NCBI GenBank assembly: GCA_964587105.1
Contig: CAZPKG010000005.1
Location: forward strand, 62,001-126,000
From: JABWCQ01 sp964587105
Lineage (GTDB): Bacteria > Electryoneota > RPQS01
Direction: 5' to 3'
Length of the DNA stretch: 64,000 nucleotides
The position numbers and the translations under genes are program-made. How positions within the stretch are numbered: position 1 is the stretch's first letter; each line of letters opens with the position of its first letter. Positions 51,006 to 60,508 of this stretch are shown here, piece after piece. The notes beneath the pieces were generated by a model. The model saw only the letters and a program-made list of their open reading frames with translations, was not told the DNA's origin and did no database searches.

Positions 51006-51122
51006 GATGTTTTTGTACGGGTTCCGTTTCATTTAGACACGGACAAGCGCACGCCAACCACCCTCGCCATAGGAGCGGGTCTGACAACAACACAGACAGG
51101 TGGTCATTTTTTGGGTACGCAT
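50974..51122 (-). ncRNA. Candidate small RNA or leader of the peroxiredoxin gene
   Basis: Minus strand: promoter-like TTGACT (51158-51153), 18 nt, TATCTT (51134-51129); predicted start about 51122. The RNA can form a three-way junction: CCACC/GGTGG closing GTCTG/CAGAC and CGC-TCCTATG-GCG; then CCGT/ACGG hairpin and the terminator. No ORF. It resembles in layout the candidate at 22689-22836 (GACCA ... GAGG-GTGGT) but the sequence match is short. Confidence 0.45.
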
Positions 51123-51197
51123 ATGTATAAGATACACTCGCCGAGGGGGGTAAGTCAAGAGTTTGGACAAAAATATCTCAGAATTTTCTTTTTGCGG

Positions 51198-51226
51198 CTC
51201 ACATTATTCTAACATGAATTTAACTA
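51198..51226 (+). promoter_or_regulatory. Pho-box-like direct repeats before the phosphate operon
   Basis: CTCACAT, four bases, CTAACAT, four bases, TTAACTA: three 7-mers with 11-nt periodicity, the layout of PhoB boxes. Also an inverted pair GCTCACAT (51197-51204) / ATGTGAGC (51230-51237). It lies about 95 bp upstream of the porin start. Confidence 0.6.
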
Positions 51227-51317
51227 ATTATGTGAGCTAACAATTCAGAGTGCCCTTACATCGGGCCTGTAACTGTCTCCAAAACAAGCAATTCTCGATT
51301 GAGAAAGTGAGGAAATT

Positions 51318-52436
51318 GTGATAATTTGTGGTCAGAAAGCAACTGTGACCCCCTCCACCCTACCCCGCCCGACCATGCTGCACGCACTTATTTTAGGTAT
51401 TGTTTTTATTGTACCTTTGATGGCAAATGCCGCCGATGATCTACCCCTTTGGCTTGTGAATACGAAACTTAGCGGGGATTTTAGGTATCGCCACGAGGGA
51501 ATCGACCGGGAAGGGTCAACAGCGGTTTACAGAAACCGCATCCGATACCGCCTCGGAATCGAGACCAAAGTGAATGACAAAGTCTCGGTTGGGGCGAGGT
51601 TTGCCAGCGGAACCGGCGACCCGCGATCTACGAATCAGGATTTGTCGGATGGCCTCTCCCCCAAGCAGATCAATTTGGACCGTGCCTACTTCGAGTTGAC
51701 TCCGTGCGAGAAGTGGTGGTTGACGGCGGGGAAGTTTGGAAATCCGTTTGTCTCGACCGATCTCCAGTGGGATACGGATGTGAATTTCGAAGGCGGCGCG
51801 GCGCGTTACAGCAAGGACGGCGACATCAAGCTTGCAGTTACGGGCGGTGGACTTTGGCTTGAGCCATATAGATCAGAACACGGTAGCGGGATTTTCGCGG
51901 GTCAGGTTTCGGTTTCGGGAAAGAACGGTGCCAAGGGATCATGGCAGGCCGCGGCGGGAATGTACTCTTATGTAAATCGCAACTTACTGGGCGAGAATGG
52001 AAGTTTTGGGAACTCACTTCTTGAAGACAACAGTTTCCGCACCGATTTTGAAATATTAGATATTGTCTTGAGTACCACCATGCCCGTCGGCAAGTCGAAG
52101 CTGACGGTTACTGCAAATCCGGTCTTGAATACGGCTACGTCAACGGACAATATCGGATGGTTGGCCATGGCAAAGGTAAAAGGGAAATGTTGGGACAGAA
52201 GCTGTTCGTTGTCCTATGACTATCGAGTGCTTGAGCCGGACGCAGTGTTTGGAGCTTTTACAGATAGTGATGCGGCGGGCGGCAGAACGAATCAGCGTGG
52301 ACATCGGATTATGGGTGATATAGAGTTGATTGACGGCTTCACAGCCGGAGCATCAGCCTATTTCAACACACTTTCCGCTTCGGGTGACGGCGATTGGTAC
52401 CAGCGATGGATGGTTGACGGAGTCGTGAAATTCTAA
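51318..52436 (+). CDS. Putative porin of the phosphate operon
   Basis: 372 aa. Start GTG 51318 with GAGG 8 nt upstream gives a long n-region before the hydrophobic core MLHALILGIVFIVPLMANA (an ATG at 51375 gives a shorter signal but lacks a site). The mature protein is a 16-strand-type barrel with WLVNTKLSGDFRYRHEGIDREG, RNRIRYRLGIETKVNDKVSVGARFASG and C-terminal WMVDGVVKF, as in the putative-porin family (PF16930-like). Being first before pstS under Pho-box-like sites, it is likely a phosphate-starvation porin comparable in role to OprP/PhoE. Confidence 0.85.
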   Translation: MIICGQKATVTPSTLPRPTMLHALILGIVFIVPLMANAADDLPLWLVNTKLSGDFRYRHEGIDREGSTAVYRNRIRYRLGIETKVNDKVSVGARFASGTGDPRSTNQDLSDGLSPKQINLDRAYFELTPCEKWWLTAGKFGNPFVSTDLQWDTDVNFEGGAARYSKDGDIKLAVTGGGLWLEPYRSEHGSGIFAGQVSVSGKNGAKGSWQAAAGMYSYVNRNLLGENGSFGNSLLEDNSFRTDFEILDIVLSTTMPVGKSKLTVTANPVLNTATSTDNIGWLAMAKVKGKCWDRSCSLSYDYRVLEPDAVFGAFTDSDAAGGRTNQRGHRIMGDIELIDGFTAGASAYFNTLSASGDGDWYQRWMVDGVVKF

Positions 52437-52437
52437 A

Positions 52438-52455
52438 CTCACGAAATCCTCACAA
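52438..52455 (+). promoter_or_regulatory. Second Pho-box-like repeat before pstS
   Basis: CTCACGA, four bases, CTCACAA, again with 11-nt spacing, just after the porin stop codon and 46 bp before the pstS start. Only two good repeats. Confidence 0.4.
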
Positions 52456-52500
52456 TTAATCGCTACTCTCACATTTCACAAATTGTATTCAGGAGATAAC

Positions 52501-53364
52501 ATGCGTTCGATTATTCGTTATGCGGCAGTTGTAGTCGCGATTAGTTCGTTAGCCCTTTGGCTGGGCTGTGGCAAGAAGTCGGAAACTCCGGCGACAAAAG
52601 CCTCCATTGACATCAAAGGTTCCGACACAATGGTGAATCTGATGTCGGCGCTGGCTGAAGCTTTTATGAAGGCTCATCCGGATAAGCAAGTCGCCGTTAC
52701 CGGAGGCGGGAGCGGAACCGGTATCGCGGCCTTGATTAACGGAACGACCGACATCTGTGCTTCATCTCGCTCGATGCAGGACAAAGAGATTGACTTGGCA
52801 AAAAGCAAGAACATCCAACCCAAAGAAGTTATTGTCGGTATGGATGGCTTGGCTGTGATGGTAAATAAAGCCAATCCAGTGGACAGCTTGACGCTTGAGC
52901 AGATCAAGCAAGTGTTCCAAGGGACGGTGACTGATTGGGCCGCGGTCGGCGGCAACAAGGGTGATATTTTGATTCACTCCCGCGAAAGCAACTCGGGAAC
53001 CTACGTCTATTTCAAAGAACACGTCTTGAACAAGGGCGACTTCGCAACAAACGCGCGATTGATGACTTCGACGGCAGCGTTGGTGCAGGAGATTTCGACC
53101 AATGTGAACGCAGTTGGTTACGGCGGAGAAGCATACGGCAAGCAAGGCAATGTGAAGATGCTGCATGTGCGTAAGGCGGCGGATGCTCCGGCGGTTTATC
53201 CGACAGAAGAGACTGTGCGAAACGGAGCGTATCCGATTTCGCGTCCGTTGTTCCTCTATACGAACGGAGCGGCAGCTGGATTAACAGGCGAGTTTATCGC
53301 ATTCTGTAATTCGGCTGAAGGCCAGAAAATTGTGCGCGAAGTCGGCTATGTACCGATGCACTAA
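52501..53364 (+). CDS. pstS: Phosphate ABC transporter substrate-binding lipoprotein
   Basis: 287 aa; AGGAGATAAC directly before ATG. Lipoprotein signal ending LWLGCGKK. Phosphate-binding segments: IDIKGSDTMVNLM, TGGGSGTGIAALINGTTDICASSR (Ser/Thr/Asp ligands), SRESNSGTYVYFKEHVL. It binds phosphate in the periplasm for PstCAB. First of pstSCAB-phoU. Confidence 0.95.
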   Translation: MRSIIRYAAVVVAISSLALWLGCGKKSETPATKASIDIKGSDTMVNLMSALAEAFMKAHPDKQVAVTGGGSGTGIAALINGTTDICASSRSMQDKEIDLAKSKNIQPKEVIVGMDGLAVMVNKANPVDSLTLEQIKQVFQGTVTDWAAVGGNKGDILIHSRESNSGTYVYFKEHVLNKGDFATNARLMTSTAALVQEISTNVNAVGYGGEAYGKQGNVKMLHVRKAADAPAVYPTEETVRNGAYPISRPLFLYTNGAAAGLTGEFIAFCNSAEGQKIVREVGYVPMH

Positions 53365-53401
53365 GACAAATTCGGCTCGGCGGGAAAACACAAACTAACA
53401 A

Positions 53402-54283
53402 ATGCCACTTAGCAAACAATACTGGAAAGCGCGGGCAATCCGCTACTTCTTCATGACTTGCGCGGCCACCTCGATTTTGATCGTGGTGCTCGTGTTCATG
53501 TTTTTGGGGAAGGAAAGTATTCCATTTGTGGCATCGCACGGTGTAGGTGAATTGTTTGGAGAAGTCTGGCAGCCGGTTTCCTTTGAGGATGAGCAGTTTG
53601 GAATACTCCCGCTTGTCTCCGGCTCAATTCTCGTGACGTTGCTGGCAACAATCCTTGCTGTGCCGTTTGGTGTGGTCAGCGCAATTTACATTGCTGAGAT
53701 GGCTTCCCCTGTTGAGCGGGAAATTTGGAAACCGGTGATTGAACTTTTGGCCGGTATTCCTTCTGTTGTATTGGGATTCTTCGGGCTTGTGGTTGTGGCG
53801 CCGATGGTCAAAGAGATATTCGGACTCACATCGGGTCTGAATGCGCTCACCGGATCGATACTGCTTGCGCTGATGGCGATCCCGACTATAATCTCAATTT
53901 CGGAAGACGCGATACGCAATGTTCCGAAATCGTATAAGGAAGCCTCCTATTCGTTGGGGGCTTCTAAGCTTCAGACCATTTGGAAAGTCACGGTACCAGC
54001 GGCACTCTCAGGCATTGTCGCGGCCGTGATGCTCGGCCTCGGTCGCGTCGTCGGAGAAACGATGGCAGTTATGATGGTGACGGGTAATGCGGCGATAATA
54101 ACATTCTTGCCTGTCGAGTCCGTCCGGACAATGACGGCAACAGTTGCAGCAGAAATGGGTGAAGTGCCGTTCGGCAGCGATCACTACCACGCTCTGTTCG
54201 TGATTGGCGTCGTGTTGCTCGGAATGACGTTTGGACTGAACATGATTGCTCAGAAGGTGCTGAAGAAGTATCGGATTGGATAG
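53402..54283 (+). CDS. pstC: Phosphate ABC transporter permease PstC
   Basis: 293 aa, six membrane helices. Features: IEMASPVEREIWKPVIELLAGIPSVVLGFFGL and the EAA-type coupling loop SYSLGASKLQTIWKVTVPAALSGIVAAVMLGLGRVVGETMAV. A periplasmic stretch between helices 1 and 2 (VASHGVGELFGEVWQPVSF) is typical of PstC. It is followed after 3 bp by pstA. Confidence 0.95.
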   Translation: MPLSKQYWKARAIRYFFMTCAATSILIVVLVFMFLGKESIPFVASHGVGELFGEVWQPVSFEDEQFGILPLVSGSILVTLLATILAVPFGVVSAIYIAEMASPVEREIWKPVIELLAGIPSVVLGFFGLVVVAPMVKEIFGLTSGLNALTGSILLALMAIPTIISISEDAIRNVPKSYKEASYSLGASKLQTIWKVTVPAALSGIVAAVMLGLGRVVGETMAVMMVTGNAAIITFLPVESVRTMTATVAAEMGEVPFGSDHYHALFVIGVVLLGMTFGLNMIAQKVLKKYRIG

Positions 54284-54286
54284 ACC

Positions 54287-55147
54287 ATGAGCATGAAGCC
54301 CCGAAATATCGGCGAGAAATTAGTGTACTACTCCATGTTAGGAGTGACGTACGCAATTTTGCTCGTGGTTATTTACATCATCGCCGATGTGGTTGTAGGT
54401 GGAATTGGCACAATCTCGTGGGAGTTTCTGACGGAAGCTCCGCGCAAGAGCGGCGAAGAGGGCGGCATCTGGCCGGTGATTGTGGGAACGTTCTATCTTG
54501 TGCTTGGAACGATTACATTTGCGCTTCCGCTCGGAATGGCCGGGGCTATTTACCTCAGTGAATATGCCACACAAGGTCGGCTCACGCGAATGATCCGGCT
54601 GGCCATTGTAACGCTGGCAGGAATACCCTCGGTGGTTTTGGGCTTGTTCGGGCTGGGAATGTTTGTTATCTTCCTTCAGCTTGGGGCTTCAATTTTGGCG
54701 GGGAGTTTGACGCTTGCGTGCATGATTCTGCCGACAATTATCGTGGCGAGTGAAGAGTCGCTTCGTTCAATTCCACAGTCGTTCCGCGAAGGAAGTTTGG
54801 CTCTTGGAGCAACAAAGTGGGAAACGATTCGCAGAAATGTGCTGCCCTATGCGATTCCCGGGATGATGACAGGATCGATCTTGGGCGTGGGTCGCGCGGC
54901 GGGAGAAACGGCGCCGATTTTGTTAACGGTGGCGGCGTTCTTCCTCCCTACTCTTCCCTCATCAGTATTCGACCAATGCATGGCCTTACCGTACCACTTG
55001 TATATTTTGGCTACGCAGTTGCCAGACGTTGACAAAGCCCGCCCAATGCAATACGGCACGGCGTTGGTTCTAATCGCCGTTGTGCTCGGATTCAATTTGG
55101 CCGCAATTATTATTCGCTCGTACTTCAGACGGAAATATCGCTGGTAA
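54287..55147 (+). CDS. pstA: Phosphate ABC transporter permease PstA
   Basis: 286 aa, six helices. LAIVTLAGIPSVVLGLFGLGMFV, coupling loop SLALGATKWETIRRNVLPYAIPGMMTGSILGVGRAAGETAPIL, and a final helix ending RSYFRRKYRW. It forms the inner-membrane channel with PstC. pstB starts 3 bp downstream. Confidence 0.95.
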   Translation: MSMKPRNIGEKLVYYSMLGVTYAILLVVIYIIADVVVGGIGTISWEFLTEAPRKSGEEGGIWPVIVGTFYLVLGTITFALPLGMAGAIYLSEYATQGRLTRMIRLAIVTLAGIPSVVLGLFGLGMFVIFLQLGASILAGSLTLACMILPTIIVASEESLRSIPQSFREGSLALGATKWETIRRNVLPYAIPGMMTGSILGVGRAAGETAPILLTVAAFFLPTLPSSVFDQCMALPYHLYILATQLPDVDKARPMQYGTALVLIAVVLGFNLAAIIIRSYFRRKYRW

Positions 55148-55150
55148 CGC

Positions 55151-55915
55151 ATGACGGCACACGCTCCCCATATCGAAGCAAAAAATCTGAACTTCTACTA
55201 CGGCTCAGCGCAGGCGCTGTTTGACGTGTCGATCGGCATCAAACGCAGCAAGGTCACGGCGTTTATCGGTCCGTCCGGCTGCGGCAAGTCAACATTTTTG
55301 CGTACGCTGAACCGGATGAATGATATTATTGACGGCATTCGGATCGAGGGTCAGGTTCTGGTAGATGAAGAGGACATTTACAACGGTACATCCAACGTCA
55401 TTGATCTGCGTCGCAAAATCGGAATGGTGTTTCAGAAGTCGAATCCGTTCCCGAAGTCTATCTTCGAGAATATTGCCTATGGCCCGCGTATCCATGGTGA
55501 AAAGAACAAGCGCAAGCTGGATGAGATCGTCGAGCAAAGTTTGAAGCGCTCCGGATTGTGGGAAGAGGTGAAGGATCGCCTTGACAATAACGCGATGGGA
55601 CTTTCCGGCGGCCAACAACAGCGACTGTGTATTGCGCGGGCGCTTGCAGTCGATCCCGAAGTGCTGTTGATGGACGAGCCGGCTTCTGCGCTCGATCCGA
55701 AATCTACCGCGCGTATTGAAGACTTGATTGGCGAGCTGCGGGGTGAATATACGATTGTGATTGTGACACACAATATGCAGCAAGCAGCCCGCGTGTCGGA
55801 TGATACGGCCTTCTTTTACGAGGGTAAGCTGATTGAGGTTGGTCCGACGAAGCAAATTTTCACAAATCCAAGTGAAAAGCGGACGGAAGACTATATCACT
55901 GGGCGGTTTGGATAA
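55151..55915 (+). CDS. pstB: Phosphate ABC transporter ATPase PstB
   Basis: 254 aa. Walker A GPSGCGKST, signature LSGGQQQRLCIARAL, Walker B VLLMDEPASALDP, H-loop VTHNMQQ, and the PstB-typical LRTLNRMNDIIDG, KSNPFPKSIFENIAYGPRIHG and EDYITGRFG end. It drives phosphate import from the cytoplasmic face. Confidence 0.97.
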   Translation: MTAHAPHIEAKNLNFYYGSAQALFDVSIGIKRSKVTAFIGPSGCGKSTFLRTLNRMNDIIDGIRIEGQVLVDEEDIYNGTSNVIDLRRKIGMVFQKSNPFPKSIFENIAYGPRIHGEKNKRKLDEIVEQSLKRSGLWEEVKDRLDNNAMGLSGGQQQRLCIARALAVDPEVLLMDEPASALDPKSTARIEDLIGELRGEYTIVIVTHNMQQAARVSDDTAFFYEGKLIEVGPTKQIFTNPSEKRTEDYITGRFG

Positions 55916-55964
55916 TATTTGGGTTTAGACTTGCAAATGGCAGAATATTTGCGGATAATTGCGG

Positions 55965-55992
55965 AAGGGCGCGGGAAAGCGCCCTCTTTCTC
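55965..55992 (+). terminator. Weak hairpin between pstB and phoU
   Basis: GGGCGC-GGGAAA-GCGCCC followed by TCTTTCTC. It may lower phoU expression relative to pstSCAB. Confidence 0.5.
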
Positions 55993-56016
55993 TCAGTGTT
56001 TGAAAGGACAACGGGA

Positions 56017-56679
56017 ATGCCGGTACATTTAAGGCGGGATTTGGACAAACTGAAGCGCAAAATGTTAGCATTTGGCGCGGCAGTTGAGGAAAATGCGCAG
56101 CTCTCGATCAAGGCTTTGCGAAGCGCAGACACGTCTATCGCTCAGCGGGTGATTGACCGCGACAACGAGATCAATCGCGACGAGGTTGAGATCGAAGAAG
56201 AGTGCCTCAAGATTTTGGCGCTGCACCAGCCTGTCGCCGTTGACTTGCGGTTTGTTGTCACGGTTTTGAAGGTCAACAGCGATTTGGAACGGATCGCGGA
56301 CTTTTCAGTCAATGTCTCAAAGCGTGTGCGCACTTTGGCCAAGTTTCCGGTCGTGGCAATGCCAAAAGAGTTGATGCTGATTGCTGAAAAGGCCGTAGCA
56401 ATGGTCAATGCGGCGCTGGATTGTCTGGTCGAGCAAGATGTCGTGCGGGCTCGCGGCGTGTGCGCGGCGGACGACGCAGTCGATGATTTGCAACGCAAGC
56501 TTTATGACGTTATTCTTGAGGAGATTCGTAAGAATCCGGATAATGCCGCTCAGTGGATGCAGGTATTTTCAATGGTTAGATACTTTGAGCGGATGGGAGA
56601 TTACGCAACCAATATCGCGGAAGACGTCATCTATCTTGTGGAGGGCGAAGTGATTCGTCATAAGGATCAAGGGATGTAA
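56017..56679 (+). CDS. phoU: Phosphate signalling protein PhoU
   Basis: 220 aa from ATG 56017 (AGGA 10 nt upstream); an in-frame GTG at 55996 is less likely. Two three-helix PhoU repeats: HLRRDLDKLKRKMLAFGAAVEENAQL, RDNEINRDEVEIEEECLKILALHQPVAVDLRFVVTVLKVNSDLERIADF in the first; YFERMGDYATNIAEDVIYLVEGE in the second (metal-cluster E..D motif). It links Pst activity to a PhoR-type sensor; phoR/phoB are not in the window. Confidence 0.95.
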   Translation: MPVHLRRDLDKLKRKMLAFGAAVEENAQLSIKALRSADTSIAQRVIDRDNEINRDEVEIEEECLKILALHQPVAVDLRFVVTVLKVNSDLERIADFSVNVSKRVRTLAKFPVVAMPKELMLIAEKAVAMVNAALDCLVEQDVVRARGVCAADDAVDDLQRKLYDVILEEIRKNPDNAAQWMQVFSMVRYFERMGDYATNIAEDVIYLVEGEVIRHKDQGM

Positions 56680-56707
56680 TTTGACTGCTCAAGAATCTGA
56701 GAATAAC

Positions 56708-56739
56708 AAAAGCGGCGACCCAATCGGGTCGCCGCTTTT
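56708..56739. terminator. Bidirectional terminator after phoU
   Basis: Perfect 14-bp stem AAAAGCGGCGACCC / GGGTCGCCGCTTTT with AATC loop. It serves phoU and the convergent Cys-rich protein gene. Confidence 0.93.
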
Positions 56740-56762
56740 GATTTACGGAATCCAGTCGAAAC

Positions 56763-59700
56763 TTACGGAGCGGGGCAATCAGCCACCACAACGTAAATCT
56801 TGAAGTTCACCGGGAATCCTGCGGGCGCATCCCAAACTTGCGGACCGGCCAACAGGTTCGGAAGAGTCGCTTCGAGTGTCCAATCCGGATCAGAACCCGC
56901 ATTCGGATCACCGTCGTTATTCGGGTTAGTCGTTGACCAAACGATGTAGGTCTCGTCTTGCGGAGCCGTGAAGTGAATCCGGAGATGGTCGTTCACGTTT
57001 CCAACTGTGGCAACATACGGAGCCAAGTCAACAACCGGATCACACGGAGCCGCCGGGGCAGTCGGGCAAACCACGGTTGGGACACAAGCCACGCCGTCAT
57101 CGGTGACCGTAAAGGCAAACGTACCTGTGCCGGTGCTGAAGGCGGCAACGAGCAACTTGTACTCAGCACCAAGCACAGAACAGAACGATGCTTGTGAGGC
57201 CAACCCGGGAGTCGTGCAGAAGTCATCGTCTGAGGTTACGCACACAAGTGAATCGCAATCCGGATGACAGAAAACACCGATTTCAGAGTCATAGGTCGTG
57301 AGCGGATCGCAGAGCGAGATGGTCATCGTATTGCCTGTACCAACCAACTTGTACCAGACGCCGGGTGCCGATGTACCATACCAAGTCGCACAAGCAGGCA
57401 AACCGGTTTCAGCGGTTGCGCCAACGTTTGTACCCACGTACTGCTGGTTAAGGTTCGGTATCAAGACTGCATCAGCGCACAAATCAGAACCTTGCAGAAC
57501 GACCGGGCATGGATTGGCTTCACAAGTCAAAGTACCATCCCAGATACCGCCGAGAATGGCGCAGACTTCTGCGATATCATTTACGCAGGCGGTGTTGCCA
57601 TTGTCATCATAACAGCAGCGGCCGGTCGGGCAGGGATCAGTTTCACAAGTCGTGGTGCCGTCCCAAGTTCCGTTCAGGACATCGCATTCAAGTTCGGTGT
57701 TGGTTTCGCAGGCACCAAATCCACCGGATACGTAGCAGCAACGGCCAACCGGGCACGGCGTAGCGGCACAGCTTGCAGCATCGTTCCACTGACCGTTCAG
57801 GATTGCGCACTCTGCGGCAAGGTTATCAACGCAAGCCGGAGCGCCGTTGTTCAAGTAACAGCAACGGCCTGTCGGAGCACAATCAACAGCGCCGGTACAT
57901 GCACCACCGCGAGTAACGCTGAGTTCATAAGTTCCAGCACCAGCTCCCCAACCGTCCACAACTACATAGTAGGTGCGGCCCACTTCAGAGCAGAACCATG
58001 CAGTCGAGCGAAGACCGGAGAACGTACAAGTCGCGTCATCGTTTCCAGCAACGCAGGTGAAGTTCTGGCAATCACCGGAGCAAACAACGAGGATCTGCGT
58101 GTCATATGTAGTTGCAGCGTTACAAAGCGAAACAAAGATCGTGTCGCCGGTTCCCTGAACGGTGTACCACTTGTCAGGAGCGGTGTTTGAACCTTCGTAC
58201 GGGTCAGCCGAGCCAAGCGCACACTGGAAGCCGGGATCGTCGTCAAGACCGCCAGTGGATGTGCTCTGCAAGGTATAGGGAATAGACGGAATAGCTACTG
58301 CTTCTGCGCAGGTTTCGCCGCCAGCGAGCGTCAGCGGGCACGGATTGTTCGCGCAGGTCTTCGTAGAATCCCAGCTACCGCCCAGGTTAGCACAAGCAGC
58401 TGTTGTGGTGTCTGCGCAGTTTACTCCGTTGTTGTAACAGCAGCGACCACGATCGATACACGGACCCGCTTGCAAGGTATAAGTACCGCAACCGGTAGAA
58501 CGATCCAGCGTGATGTAGTAGGTACCGGCGTTCAAAGGAAGGCAACTGAACGAAACGGTATCCTGGAACAGGTTAGCCGAAGCGATACAGTTGAAGCTGT
58601 CGGGCGGGCAGGACGAAGAGAGTGCGAAACCAAGCGTGGCCGATGTCGGCACGATGTAACGCAGATTGTAGTTTCCGGCCTGCGTGACGACCCACTGGTA
58701 GATGTAGTCTTCGCCGGCATCTGCGGTGCCCATACAGGTATTTGCATAGTCATTAAGTGAACCACAGGTGGTACCCGCGTCAACAAACGCATCAGTCTGT
58801 GTTTCATCGGAACAATCGCGAACTTGGACAGTCACTCGCGAGGTATCGTTTGAACGATCACCATCTGTTGCCAAGTCGCTCCAAATAAGAAGCGGATAGT
58901 CTCCTATTGTGGCAGGAGCGGTCTCGGTACCGGCAAAGTCATGATCTTCCGTTGCAAGTTGAGCCAAGTTCCCAGTCACTTCAGAAACGATTGGGCCGCC
59001 GTTAAAGCTGTACTTCACCGGCGAAGTCTGTCCAATTGAACCGGCATTCAGAATGCGACCGACAACGTTGAAGGCAGCGCTGGGGCTGACACGAACAGGT
59101 GACGGTTGCAGTACCGTTGTGCACGCGAAATCGTTCGGCAAGAAGTTCTGGTAGAACCAAATTGCGCGTCCAGAATTCGTAATCAATCTTCCAGCCGGAA
59201 CGCCGTTGTGGATATAGCTAACACCACCGGTAAGCGGACCGTCAATGTGTATTGATGAAGATCCAGCACCTGTGGTACCATTCACCCAGTTGGTATTGTA
59301 CTGCAATTTAATCTTGCCGTCAGGGAAGATAATAATCTGGAAGTTGTATCGATCTGTCGACTCGCTCCAGTGCGGTGTATTCGTCCAAGAGACAACGAGT
59401 TTGTCGCCGAAGTCACGGAAACGCACTTCGTTATCACCGACGCCGCCGCAACCCGAACCCGCAGGAGCGCCGCCACCGTCGGGATCAAGGTCATCCCAGA
59501 AACCGGAGATTTCAGGATTGGTGTTTGTGGCACTGATGTCAGCGTTTGTCAGGCCGGTCGAACCGGCAACAAAATTCAACTGGCCGTTTGAATTTACAAA
59601 ACCCGAAGTGTAATTCGCTCCATAGAACGGGAAACTCCAACCCCAAGAAATCGCGTTGGAGTTATCGTCGGCAGTCAGCACTTCAGTCGAAAGTGGATCG

Positions 59701-60236
59701 CCGCATAATTCAATCCATGCGAATGTCGCCGTGTCACCAGCAAGATTGTCAACGAAACGATATCCCGAGCCGTCTGGACCACCTACGTCATCAAGACCGT
59801 CATCCACCGGGCGGCTGTCATTAAAGTAGCCAGCACGGAAAAGTTCAAGCTTATCCGCCTCGGAAATCGGCAAGCCTGCCAAAACCCGCTCGAATTGCTC
59901 CTCAAGATAACGCGCTTGCGTTTCAAGCTGTGTCTGCTCCATCGCCGCCGCTTCTTCGTACGCTCCAACAGAGCGCAGATAAGCCGCGTCTTTCACGTTT
60001 GGATCAGCTTGAACAGCTTCACCAGCCGCTGCAAGGTCCATCATCACTTCTTCACGCTTGGCAAGCAACTCGGGATTGGCCGAGTCCTTTGCAAGCATGG
60101 CGTCAATTTCAGCTAACATAGCTCGGGTCGTCGCGGTCCGGTTGAGCATGTCACGGCCTGCTTCGGTTGCGACAGCCAAATAGGCTGCACCGAGCAGGAG
60201 GCTTGTCATCACAATCAAGGATAACCACTTCTTCAT
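56763..60236 (-). CDS. Giant secreted Cys-rich multidomain protein (first paralogue)
   Basis: 1157 aa. Signal MKKWLSLIVMTSLLLGAAYLAVA. Helical N-terminal region (about 25-135), then a nidogen-like beta domain (WGWSFPFYGANYTSGFVNSNGQLNFV ... RYNFQIIIFPDGKIKLQYN), a CARDB-like Ig domain (VRVSPSAAFNVVGRILNAGS), and PPC-type domains (DTYVYQW..., YVVVDGWGAGAGTYELSV). Between them are five short modules of the form GRCCY...C......C..L.G.W.....C...PCP. The C-terminus has VWSTTNPNNDGDPNAGSDPDWTLEATL, also found in the next gene. No T9SS domain. Probably an extracellular adhesin or matrix protein. Confidence 0.87.
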   Translation of the reverse strand: MKKWLSLIVMTSLLLGAAYLAVATEAGRDMLNRTATTRAMLAEIDAMLAKDSANPELLAKREEVMMDLAAAGEAVQADPNVKDAAYLRSVGAYEEAAAMEQTQLETQARYLEEQFERVLAGLPISEADKLELFRAGYFNDSRPVDDGLDDVGGPDGSGYRFVDNLAGDTATFAWIELCGDPLSTEVLTADDNSNAISWGWSFPFYGANYTSGFVNSNGQLNFVAGSTGLTNADISATNTNPEISGFWDDLDPDGGGAPAGSGCGGVGDNEVRFRDFGDKLVVSWTNTPHWSESTDRYNFQIIIFPDGKIKLQYNTNWVNGTTGAGSSSIHIDGPLTGGVSYIHNGVPAGRLITNSGRAIWFYQNFLPNDFACTTVLQPSPVRVSPSAAFNVVGRILNAGSIGQTSPVKYSFNGGPIVSEVTGNLAQLATEDHDFAGTETAPATIGDYPLLIWSDLATDGDRSNDTSRVTVQVRDCSDETQTDAFVDAGTTCGSLNDYANTCMGTADAGEDYIYQWVVTQAGNYNLRYIVPTSATLGFALSSSCPPDSFNCIASANLFQDTVSFSCLPLNAGTYYITLDRSTGCGTYTLQAGPCIDRGRCCYNNGVNCADTTTAACANLGGSWDSTKTCANNPCPLTLAGGETCAEAVAIPSIPYTLQSTSTGGLDDDPGFQCALGSADPYEGSNTAPDKWYTVQGTGDTIFVSLCNAATTYDTQILVVCSGDCQNFTCVAGNDDATCTFSGLRSTAWFCSEVGRTYYVVVDGWGAGAGTYELSVTRGGACTGAVDCAPTGRCCYLNNGAPACVDNLAAECAILNGQWNDAASCAATPCPVGRCCYVSGGFGACETNTELECDVLNGTWDGTTTCETDPCPTGRCCYDDNGNTACVNDIAEVCAILGGIWDGTLTCEANPCPVVLQGSDLCADAVLIPNLNQQYVGTNVGATAETGLPACATWYGTSAPGVWYKLVGTGNTMTISLCDPLTTYDSEIGVFCHPDCDSLVCVTSDDDFCTTPGLASQASFCSVLGAEYKLLVAAFSTGTGTFAFTVTDDGVACVPTVVCPTAPAAPCDPVVDLAPYVATVGNVNDHLRIHFTAPQDETYIVWSTTNPNNDGDPNAGSDPDWTLEATLPNLLAGPQVWDAPAGFPVNFKIYVVVADCPAP

Positions 60237-60427
60237 ACTGCTACCTCAGGGGGTTTTGGGTGTGTCCCGGGACGGAACAATAAAAATCTTGCCGGTCTGC
60301 AGCTCGACAGGAGAAGATCATAGACAAGAGAGGAACTTAACCATAAAATATAATGCTACAGTATCCAGTTGTAAAGTCTGGCGACGGGGCGGGAAAATTA
60401 TTTATAAGTTTTGAATGTCATTAATAA
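60237..60427. other. Upstream region of the first Cys-rich gene
   Basis: About 190 bp, AT-rich in the middle. It should hold the minus-strand promoter; AGGGGG-type purines (TACCTCAGGGGG on the plus strand) lie near the start. No gene seen. Confidence 0.4.
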
Positions 60428-60463
60428 TCAAGCGGCCCGTGCGTAAATGCACGGGCCGCTTGA
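60428..60463 (-). terminator. Terminator of the second Cys-rich gene
   Basis: Perfect 15-bp stem TCAAGCGGCCCGTGC / GCACGGGCCGCTTGA with GTAAAT loop, 45 bp past the stop codon at 60509. Confidence 0.9.
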
Positions 60464-60508
60464 ATTTAGGTCATAGAGGCCGACTTTTGGCCTCCGTATC
60501 ACGAGAGG

